A DNA stretch of 29,007 bases, from positions 1 to 29,007 of the forward strand of contig NZ_JAZDRH010000033.1 of assembly GCF_047470865.1 (NCBI RefSeq), read 5' to 3'. This document shows, piece by piece, positions 23,250 through 29,007 of the stretch (positions are counted from its first letter, which is position 1; the number at the start of each line of letters is the position of its first letter). Under the pieces are notes generated by a model. It did not search any database and had not been told where the DNA came from. It saw only the letters and a program-made list of their open reading frames with translations. Made by a program: the position numbers and the translations under genes. Source of the stretch: JAZDRH01 sp047470865. Its GTDB lineage: Bacteria > Pseudomonadota > Gammaproteobacteria > Pseudomonadales > Pseudomonadaceae.

Positions 23250-25427
23250 ATGACAGATCGCGTTTTAGTAGGTGGCTTGCAAGTCGCCAAAGTCCTATAT
23301 GACTTCATCAATACTCAAGCTATTCCAGGCACTGGCATTGAAGCCAATAAGTTCTGGGAAGGCGCTACCCAAGTCCTTAAGGATCTCGCTCCGAAAAACC
23401 GTGCTCTGCTCGAAAAGCGTGATGCGTTACAAGCACAAATTGATCAATGGCACTTAGCACATAAAGGTGCTGCCTTTGATTTTTCTGCCTATAAAACATT
23501 TTTGACTGAAATTGGTTATTTACAGCCACAAGCGGCTGATTTCCAAGCCACCACCCAAAATGTGGATGAGGAAATCGCTCACATGGCCGGCCCTCAATTA
23601 GTAGTGCCTATTACCAATGCACGTTTTGCCTTGAACGCAGCTAACGCACGCTGGGGCTCTTTATATGATGCGCTATATGGCACTGATGCTATCAGCGAAG
23701 AAAATGGTGCAGAAAAAGGTCAAGGTTACAACAAGGTACGTGGTGATAAAGTTATTGCCAAAGGCCGTGAGTTTTTAGATCTTTCTGCTCCACTCGCTAC
23801 AGGTTCCCATGCTCAAGCCACTAATTACAAAATTGAAGATGGCAAATTGGTTGTTACCTTACAATCAGGCGCTAGCACTGGTTTAAAAGATACTGCTCAG
23901 CTACTTGGTTTCCAAGGCGAAGCGGCAGCGCCTAAAGCTATACTTATCAAACACAATGGCATTCATTTTGAAATTCAAATTGATGCCAATAGCCCTATTG
24001 GTAAAACCGATATGGCAGGTATCAAAGACATCCTAATGGAGTCTGCACTGACTACCATTATGGACTGTGAAGACTCTATCGCTGCTGTTGATGCTGAGGA
24101 TAAAACCTTAGTGTATAGCAACTGGCTAGGCCTCATGAAAGGCGATCTAGCAGAGGAAGTCAGTAAAAACGGCAAAACCTTCACCCGCACCATGAATGAA
24201 GACCGTGTTTATACAGGCGTTGATGGCAAAGAAGTGAAACTGCATGGTCGCTCATTACTATTTATCCGCAACGTAGGTCACTTGATGACCAACCCAGCGA
24301 TTTTAGATGAACAAGGCAACGAACTGCCTGAAGGCATTATGGATGCTTTGTTCACTAGCCTTATTGCCTTACATAACCTTAAAGGCAACACCACCCGCGT
24401 TAACAGCCGCACAGGCAGCATGTACATTGTTAAGCCTAAAATGCATGGCGCAGAAGAAGCGGCCTTTGCTAATGAACTATTTGCCCGTGTTGAACAGGTA
24501 CTGGCTTTAGCTCCAAATACCCTAAAAATGGGAATTATGGATGAAGAGCGCCGTACTACAGTGAACCTAAAAGCCTGTATTGCCGCAGCTAAAGAGCGTG
24601 TTGTATTTATCAACACAGGCTTCTTAGACCGTACAGGTGATGAAATGCATACCTCTATGGAAGCCGGTGTAATGGTACGCAAAGGTGCCATGAAAGCTGA
24701 AAAGTGGATTGGTGCTTATGAAAACTGGAACGTTGACACTGGTCTCGCTGTCGGCTTACAAGGCCGTGCACAAATTGGTAAAGGTATGTGGGCAATGCCT
24801 GATCTAATGGCTGCAATGTTAGAGCAAAAAATTGGCCATCCAATGGCAGGTGCAAACACCGCATGGGTTCCATCACCAACAGCCGCTACCCTGCATGCCC
24901 TGCACTATCATCAAGTCGATGTATTTGCTCGCCAGAATGAGCTAAAAAACCGTACTTTTGCTTCTATTGATGACATTCTTACTATTCCTCTAGCGCCAAA
25001 CACAAATTGGTCTGCTGAAGAAATCAAGAATGAATTAGAAAATAATGCCCAAGGTATTTTAGGCTATGTTGTACGCTGGATCGACCAAGGCGTTGGCTGT
25101 TCCAAAGTACCAGATATCAACGATATCGGCCTGATGGAAGACCGCGCAACCTTACGTATTTCTAGCCAACATATGGCCAACTGGTTGCATCACGGCATCG
25201 TTTCTAAAGAGCAAATTATTGACACCATGAAACGTATGGCTGAAGTAGTTGACCGTCAAAATGCAGGGGATGCCAACTACCGTAATATGGCGCCTAACTT
25301 TGACGATAGCGTAGCGTTCCAAGCAGCGTTGGAACTGGTACTGGAAGGACGTGCACAACCAAATGGCTACACTGAGCCTGTACTGCACCGCCGTCGTCGT
25401 GAATTTAAAGCTAAGTATGGCTTATAA
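23250..25427 (+). CDS. glcB: Malate synthase G
   Basis: The 725-residue enzyme condenses glyoxylate with acetyl-CoA to malate in the cytosol (glyoxylate shunt and glycolate use). Signatures of the G isoform: KVLYDFINTQAIPGTG near the start, MAGPQLVVPITNARFALNAA at 111-130, MDCEDSIAAVD, RSLLFIRNVGHLMTNP with the catalytic Arg340, MGIMDEERRTT and FINTGFLDRTGDEMHTSMEA (Mg2+-binding acids), and GCSKVPDINDIGLMEDRAT with C617 and the catalytic base D631. The start ATG 23250 gives MTDRVLVGGLQVAKV as in Pseudomonas; an upstream TTG at 23202 would add 16 non-family residues. The gene stands alone with a complex upstream region (hairpins and an inverted repeat), suggesting regulation. Confidence 0.97.
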   Translation: MTDRVLVGGLQVAKVLYDFINTQAIPGTGIEANKFWEGATQVLKDLAPKNRALLEKRDALQAQIDQWHLAHKGAAFDFSAYKTFLTEIGYLQPQAADFQATTQNVDEEIAHMAGPQLVVPITNARFALNAANARWGSLYDALYGTDAISEENGAEKGQGYNKVRGDKVIAKGREFLDLSAPLATGSHAQATNYKIEDGKLVVTLQSGASTGLKDTAQLLGFQGEAAAPKAILIKHNGIHFEIQIDANSPIGKTDMAGIKDILMESALTTIMDCEDSIAAVDAEDKTLVYSNWLGLMKGDLAEEVSKNGKTFTRTMNEDRVYTGVDGKEVKLHGRSLLFIRNVGHLMTNPAILDEQGNELPEGIMDALFTSLIALHNLKGNTTRVNSRTGSMYIVKPKMHGAEEAAFANELFARVEQVLALAPNTLKMGIMDEERRTTVNLKACIAAAKERVVFINTGFLDRTGDEMHTSMEAGVMVRKGAMKAEKWIGAYENWNVDTGLAVGLQGRAQIGKGMWAMPDLMAAMLEQKIGHPMAGANTAWVPSPTAATLHALHYHQVDVFARQNELKNRTFASIDDILTIPLAPNTNWSAEEIKNELENNAQGILGYVVRWIDQGVGCSKVPDINDIGLMEDRATLRISSQHMANWLHHGIVSKEQIIDTMKRMAEVVDRQNAGDANYRNMAPNFDDSVAFQAALELVLEGRAQPNGYTEPVLHRRRREFKAKYGL

Positions 25428-25437
25428 GTGATCGACC

Positions 25438-25470
25438 TTAACCGCTCTTAGATAGCCTAAGAGCGGTTAA
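25438..25470. terminator. Hairpin after glcB (probable terminator)
   Basis: TTAACCGCTCTTAG (25438-25451) and CTAAGAGCGGTTAA (25457-25470) form a perfect 14-bp stem with a 5-base loop, 10 bp after the glcB stop. It lacks a T-run on either strand, so it may also act as an mRNA 3'-end stabiliser. Confidence 0.65.
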
Positions 25471-25542
25471 ATCTACTACTTACGTCTTATATGTTAGTCT
25501 TTGACAACTCCGCACTATACGCAATAAAAATGGAGAGCCTCA

Positions 25543-27468
25543 ATGACCAAGCAAGAAGCCTTTGCCGCTGCTGGGCGCAGCGCAATACAACAAAACCTAC
25601 AAGGCATTATTGCATTCCTAAAAAATTATCCCCCTTTTGATCAAATGGGCGATGAGCATCTGCACTTTTTAGTTAATAACAGCCAGTTACTTTTTTTCAG
25701 CCAAGGGGAAGTTATCATTTCTCCCCACGATGGCCCTGTAGATGATTTTTACATTGTAAAACAAGGACATATACATGGCATCAGGCAAGCTGGAGAATCT
25801 CCTACCTTTGAAATATCCACAGGTGAATGCTTCCCTATTGCAGCCCTGCTCGCTGAACGCGCAACCTATACAGATCATATTGCAGCAGAAGATAGTTTTT
25901 GCTTAAAGCTCGGTAAGGCCTACTTTGTAAAACTACTGGGACAATGTGAGTATTTCCGCGATTTTTGCGTGCGTGGTATTAGTAGCTTGCTAGATGCTGC
26001 CACACAAAAAGTCCAGTTAAACGCAGCAGAAAGTCTAGGTTCTCAGTATTCCATGAATACCCAGCTTGTCGATTTAATTAGTCGTCCTGCTGTAAGTTGT
26101 GCGCCTGACCTTCCTTTGCAACAAGCCGTCCAGTTAATGCATGAACACGCTATTGGCAGTTTAGCTATTGTTGATCCTCAAGCCTTACCTTTAGGTATAT
26201 TCACACTACGTGATTTACGCCGCGTTATTGCAGATCCGCATACTAATTTACTAGCACCTATTAGCAACTTCATGACAGCGAGCCCCTTTGGTTTACGCCC
26301 AAGCGCCAGCGCTTTTGATGCTGCGCTAGCTATGACAGAGCGCCACATCGCGCATGTCTTATTAGTTGAAAATAACAAGCTCGCTGGTGTGATTTCTGAG
26401 CGTGATCTATTCGCTCTCCAACGTGTTGACTTAGTGCATTTGGCACGGACTATCCGCCATGCTAGCTCATTATCTATGCTGGTTAACTTGCGTGATGAAG
26501 TGAAAGAACTGGTAGATCGAATGATCGCCCACGGCGCCAGCCCAGAGCAAATTACCCATCTAGTTACGCTACTAAACGACCATACAGTTTGCCGAGTAAT
26601 AGAGCTCTGTATAGCCCAGTTTGGTGACCCAGGCGTACCCTTTACTTGGGTCGTATTTGGTAGTGAAGCTCGCCGCGAACAAACGCTGCACACAGACCAA
26701 GATAACGGCATTTTATTTGACGCAAAAGATGCCCAGCAAGCCAATGCTATACGTAGCAAACTGTTACCACTGGCCCGAGAAATAAATATTGCATTAGATA
26801 AATGCGGTTTTACCTTATGTAAAGGCAATATCATGGCTGGTAATCCTGAACTCTGTTTATCTGCTTTAGAATGGGAAAGTCGCTTTAGCCAATGCGTGCG
26901 TAATGCAACACCTGAAAACCTTTTAAAATCGACTATTTATTTTGATTTTAGAGCAGTATGGGGTGATGTAGAACCCATTAAGCACTTGCGCCAACAGCTC
27001 ATTAGCATGATCCAAGATGACAAAGCATTTCAACGTTTACTGGCTGACAATGCACTACAGCACAAGCCTGCTTTAGGCGGAATTTTCCGCGACTTTGCCG
27101 TTAGCAAACGCGGTGCCTCTAAAGATACATTAGACCTTAAAACCCAAGGCTTAGCGCCCTTTGTTGACGGCATTCGTGTATTAGCACTGAGCAATGGGAT
27201 CACCGAAGTCAACACGCTAAAACGTATTCGCAGCCTAGTAAATAAGCGCATTATCGATCGTTTAGATGGCGATGCTTATGCGGAAGCTTACCATTTCGTG
27301 CAACTTATACGCATGCAACAACACCAACAACAAGCGCGCAACCAGTTACGTTACTCGAACCGGATTTACCCTGATGAGTTAAATCACTTAGATAGACGTA
27401 TTTTACGTGAATCATTTAGGCAGGCCCAGCGCTTACAAGCCAGTTTGTCATTTAGGTATAAATTGTGA
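25543..27468 (+). CDS. cNMP-binding/CBS/DUF294 nucleotidyltransferase signalling protein
   Basis: A 641-residue cytosolic protein with four parts: a cyclic-nucleotide-binding-like beta barrel (about 35-140; FSQGEVIISPHDGPVDDFYIVKQG), a CBS pair (about 175-295; MHEHAIGSLAIVD, GIFTLRDLR, GVISERDLF), a DUF294 nucleotidyltransferase domain (FGSEARREQTLHTDQDNGI, with Gly-Ser at 373-374 and Asp385/Asp387), and the DUF294 C-terminal helical domain (about 480-620). It is related to GlnD-type transferases, and the GS...D-x-D acids needed for catalysis are present. Substrate and signal are unknown. AGAG is 9 bp upstream. The stop overlaps the start of the exonuclease gene (GTGA), a conserved pairing in many gammaproteobacteria. 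Confidence 0.9.
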   Translation: MTKQEAFAAAGRSAIQQNLQGIIAFLKNYPPFDQMGDEHLHFLVNNSQLLFFSQGEVIISPHDGPVDDFYIVKQGHIHGIRQAGESPTFEISTGECFPIAALLAERATYTDHIAAEDSFCLKLGKAYFVKLLGQCEYFRDFCVRGISSLLDAATQKVQLNAAESLGSQYSMNTQLVDLISRPAVSCAPDLPLQQAVQLMHEHAIGSLAIVDPQALPLGIFTLRDLRRVIADPHTNLLAPISNFMTASPFGLRPSASAFDAALAMTERHIAHVLLVENNKLAGVISERDLFALQRVDLVHLARTIRHASSLSMLVNLRDEVKELVDRMIAHGASPEQITHLVTLLNDHTVCRVIELCIAQFGDPGVPFTWVVFGSEARREQTLHTDQDNGILFDAKDAQQANAIRSKLLPLAREINIALDKCGFTLCKGNIMAGNPELCLSALEWESRFSQCVRNATPENLLKSTIYFDFRAVWGDVEPIKHLRQQLISMIQDDKAFQRLLADNALQHKPALGGIFRDFAVSKRGASKDTLDLKTQGLAPFVDGIRVLALSNGITEVNTLKRIRSLVNKRIIDRLDGDAYAEAYHFVQLIRMQQHQQQARNQLRYSNRIYPDELNHLDRRILRESFRQAQRLQASLSFRYKL

Positions 27469-28172
27469 GTTTTTTTTCTTGGCTTAGCAAAAGCAGCACC
27501 TTAAACAGTCAGCAGTTAGCCCAAATAGAGCGCCTTAAACAATTTAAGCAACGCCCTCTTAACAGCCTAGATAGTCAACGAATTGTGGTAGTCGATGTTG
27601 AAACAACAGGCTTGAATATGCTCAAAGATAAGGTTTTATCTATTGGTGCTGTTGTTATTGAAAAAGGCTGCATTACACTCAATCAAAGTTTTTATTGCAC
27701 TTTAAACCGTAATGACGTGGGAGTAACACCGAGCGTTTTAATTCATAAAATATCACCTAGCCAAATGGCTGAAGGGTTAAACCCACAGGACGCCTTAATC
27801 GCCTTTTTAGCCTTTATTGGTGATAGTCCACTACTTGCCTTCCATGCACTTTTTGATAAAGGCATGTTACAGCGCGAATGTAAGGAGTTATTAAACTTTA
27901 AGTTAACCAATGTATTTTATGATGTAGCGGAACTCGCTCCGTTATTAATGGCGCCATTAAACAACCCGCCCACACAATTAGATGAGTGGGTAAATTACTT
28001 TAAGCTAACCAATAACCAGCGCCACAGCGCCTTAGCTGATGCCTTTGTCACCGCAGAAATAGCATTAATTCTACTGAATAAAGCAAGAAAGAAATCTATT
28101 TTAGAATTTTCTCAGCTAGACCATGCACTCTATGAAAAGCGCAAACATTTGAAACAGAATTTCAGTTTCTAA
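27465..28172 (+). CDS. DnaQ-like DEDDh 3'-5' exonuclease
   Basis: The 235-residue protein has a complete DEDDh exonuclease set: D44 and E46 in VVVDVETTGLN, D131 in FHALFDKGML, H187 and D192 in QRHSALADAF. VLSIGAVVI and ISPSQMAEG follow the DnaQ/PolC epsilon pattern. It would degrade DNA or RNA from the 3' end. It starts with GTG inside the stop of the DUF294 protein gene (4-bp overlap), so the two are translated together. This suggests a joint function: the DUF294 protein may regulate or modify the nuclease or its substrate. It is not the replicative epsilon subunit (dnaQ is normally next to rnhA). A terminator follows. Confidence 0.9.
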   Translation: MSFFSWLSKSSTLNSQQLAQIERLKQFKQRPLNSLDSQRIVVVDVETTGLNMLKDKVLSIGAVVIEKGCITLNQSFYCTLNRNDVGVTPSVLIHKISPSQMAEGLNPQDALIAFLAFIGDSPLLAFHALFDKGMLQRECKELLNFKLTNVFYDVAELAPLLMAPLNNPPTQLDEWVNYFKLTNNQRHSALADAFVTAEIALILLNKARKKSILEFSQLDHALYEKRKHLKQNFSF

Positions 28173-28174
28173 TA

Positions 28175-28200
28175 AAAAACCGACAATTTTGTCGGTTTTT
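28175..28200. terminator. Bidirectional terminator after the exonuclease gene
   Basis: AAAAACCGACAA (28175-28186) and TTGTCGGTTTTT (28189-28200) pair perfectly over 12 bp with a 2-base gap; the hairpin serves both the exonuclease and the converging lipoprotein gene. Confidence 0.9.
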
Positions 28201-28216
28201 GCTTGAAAGCAAGTAC

Positions 28217-28501
28217 TTATTTACTAAAGGCTTCTGCCATAGCGCAGCTCATAGTTGTACTCATAAACTCCGCTAATAGCTGAGGATCAATTTTCTTAGC
28301 ATCTTCTGGGCTTTCTGCCTTGACCAAATCAGCTATTTGAGACTCTGAGTATTTTTTCTCAAGCCCTGTATAAATACACTCACAGGTAGTCTTACTAATA
28401 GAACTATCAGCTGTACATTTAGCCATAAAATCTTTTTTAGCATCAGAACAAGCCGTTAAAGCCAACACTGCAGCCAGTACAGTTATTAATTTTAATTTCA
28501 T
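28217..28501 (-). CDS. Small Cys-containing lipoprotein, 94 residues
   Basis: A signal peptide MKLKLITVLAAVLALTAC with lipobox LTAC gives lipidated Cys18; residue 19 is Ser, so the default sorting is to the outer membrane. The mature part has four more cysteines in the pattern KCTADSSISKTTCECIYTGLEKKY plus one near the C-terminus (MSCAMAEAF). This looks like a family of small gammaproteobacterial lipoproteins of unknown role, with disulfide-stabilised helices. Ribosome binding site AGGTG is 5 bp upstream of the ATG, and a GAGCGA/TCGCTC hairpin (28516-28532) precedes it. It converges with the exonuclease gene across a shared terminator. Confidence 0.75.
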   Translation of the reverse strand: MKLKLITVLAAVLALTACSDAKKDFMAKCTADSSISKTTCECIYTGLEKKYSESQIADLVKAESPEDAKKIDPQLLAEFMSTTMSCAMAEAFSK

Positions 28502-28596
28502 AAAGCACCTAAATTGAGCGAGACATTCGCTCGAACAGACGTATTTTAATTAAGATTCAGTGCAATGTGTAATGAAATATAAGCCCCAACTACTTT

Positions 28597-28618
28597 TGCG
28601 CTTTTCTAAAAAAGCGCA
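28597..28618. terminator. Hairpin downstream of the frameshifted small gene
   Basis: TGCGCTTTT (28597-28605) and AAAAGCGCA (28610-28618) pair perfectly with a 4-base loop. It begins 2 bp after the last stop codon of the minus-strand gene remnant, so it probably ended that gene's transcript; there is no clear T-run. Confidence 0.55.
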
Positions 28619-28619
28619 T

Positions 28620-28831
28620 TTACTTCTTTATCAGATCTATGACTGCAAGAATTATTCCTGTTCCTGTCGTACCTCGTCTTATCGCTGATACCTAAGCGCA
28701 GCTAATCCATGTATGGATTCTAGAATAGTTTCATTAGAGTTTCTTAACACATATGAGTTATGTGTAAGTCCTCTTCCACCTCCTTTTCCACCAAATTTAA
28801 ACGTTCTTGCTTCTATATAGTATGTTTCCAT
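28620..28831 (-). pseudogene. Frameshifted small accessory gene (IHGLA-type protein)
   Basis: An ATG at 28829-28831 with AGGTG upstream opens a frame of 50 codons: METYYIEARTFKFGGKGGGR, then THNSYVLRNSNETILESIHG and a stop at 28679-28681. A second minus-strand frame continues from 28691 to a stop at 28620-28622 and encodes RRGTTGTGIILAVIDLIKK. The two overlap for 13 bp, so one base gained or lost there would join them into a protein of about 70 residues. The 'THN.YVL...G..ESIHGLA' pattern is reminiscent of small proteins found near polymorphic toxins, but I cannot name the family. It starts 7 bp after the upstream partial gene, so they formed an operon. Sequence is clearly AT-richer than the core genes. 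A real short 50-residue protein is the alternative. Confidence 0.5.
28676..28699. repeat. 24-bp match to the IS3 orfA at the left edge
   Basis: This stretch equals bases 27-50 of the window in the same direction, with 2 mismatches in 24. In the orfA frame it still codes for RLGISDKT and both mismatches are in third codon positions. The match fades at both ends. It may be a vestige of a related IS, or a coincidence. Confidence 0.3.
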
Positions 28832-28838
28832 AAGTCAC

Positions 28839-29007
28839 CTAGTTCGCATTTACACAATGCAATATTCTTGATTGAAGACGATATTGTGTTTCATAAAATA
28901 TATCTTCTGAGCCAATAGATAGTAAAAATTTTCTTTCGATCTTATATTCATTGCCTATATCTGATATTGTTATCTCTGTTATAAGATAATTTTGATAAGA
29001 TATATCT
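28839..29007 (-). CDS. Unknown protein, C-terminal part (partial, off right edge)
   Basis: An uninterrupted minus-strand frame of 55 codons runs from the right edge to a TAG at 28839-28841. It ends with SIGSEDIFYETQYRLQSRI and LHCVNAN. I do not recognise the protein. It is rich in Ile, Tyr, Asn, Glu and Lys, and looks like beta strands (NYLITEITISDIGNEYKIER). The coding sequence is much more AT-rich than that of the core genes, suggesting recent acquisition. The stop overlaps the ribosome binding site of the next small gene, so the two are transcribed together. Confidence 0.6.
   Translation of the reverse strand, partial: DISYQNYLITEITISDIGNEYKIERKFLLSIGSEDIFYETQYRLQSRILHCVNAN

Noticed and set aside
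24278..24691. 137-codon frame antisense to glcB
   Set aside because: It is a shadow of conserved malate synthase codons; no ribosome binding site or family pattern.
26178..26834. 218-codon frame antisense to the cNMP/CBS/DUF294 gene
   Set aside because: It lies wholly within a well-supported gene, is rich in Ser/Arg/Lys as expected for an antisense shadow, and has no recognisable domain.

Overview
The window looks like part of a gammaproteobacterial chromosome from the Pseudomonadaceae. The order pckA - hslO - (small ORF, DUF2625) - hslR - envZ - ompR - tex - gshA, read across the map, is as I remember it from the Pseudomonas core genome. PolA, GlcB and the DUF2782/polA pairing also read as Pseudomonas-type proteins. 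Base composition is clearly AT-richer than typical Pseudomonas, so a low-GC relative such as Thiopseudomonas/Oblitimonas is my best guess; that is inference and not shown by any marker here.

Layout. 1-600: the broken end of an IS3-family insertion sequence, a short junction with repeated TGTAACACA words, and tRNA-Thr(UGU) with its own promoter and terminator. 702-4907: a polar amino-acid ABC importer operon on the minus strand (ATPase, binding protein, two permeases) ending in an overlapping SAM-methyltransferase gene; a perfect hairpin separates the binding-protein gene from the permease genes. 5052-5973: a HexR/RpiR-type regulator with a 15-bp palindrome in its own promoter. 6261-10382: a hypothetical gene, pckA, hslO, a second hypothetical gene and a DUF2625 gene. 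10440-12891: the ompR-envZ-hslR operon (ATGA overlap between ompR and envZ). 13069-17028: tex and gshA. 17190-19197: an orphan siderophore-type binding lipoprotein, a short-chain dehydrogenase and a DUF2782 protein. 19319-22764: polA and a DedA membrane protein. 22765-23249: a 485-bp gene-free stretch with a strong terminator and a possible small RNA. 23250-28501: glcB, a cNMP/CBS/DUF294 signalling protein translationally coupled to a DnaQ-like exonuclease, and a small lipoprotein. 28502-29007: an AT-rich accessory edge holding a frameshifted small gene and the 3' end of another gene.

How the genes fit together. PckA and GlcB belong to gluconeogenesis and the glyoxylate shunt, and HexR-type proteins control central carbon genes. 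TGTAGT/ACTACA half-sites occur at hexR, in front of glcB and (singly) in front of pckA, which hints at a shared circuit. Hsp33, Hsp15, Tex and glutathione synthesis are stress and housekeeping functions. Most of the window is conserved core genome. The parts least explained by known genes are the candidate small RNA upstream of glcB (C-rich loops on two tandem hairpins) and the two edges, which carry accessory DNA. I saw no CRISPR array, rRNA, prophage or recognisable new defence system.
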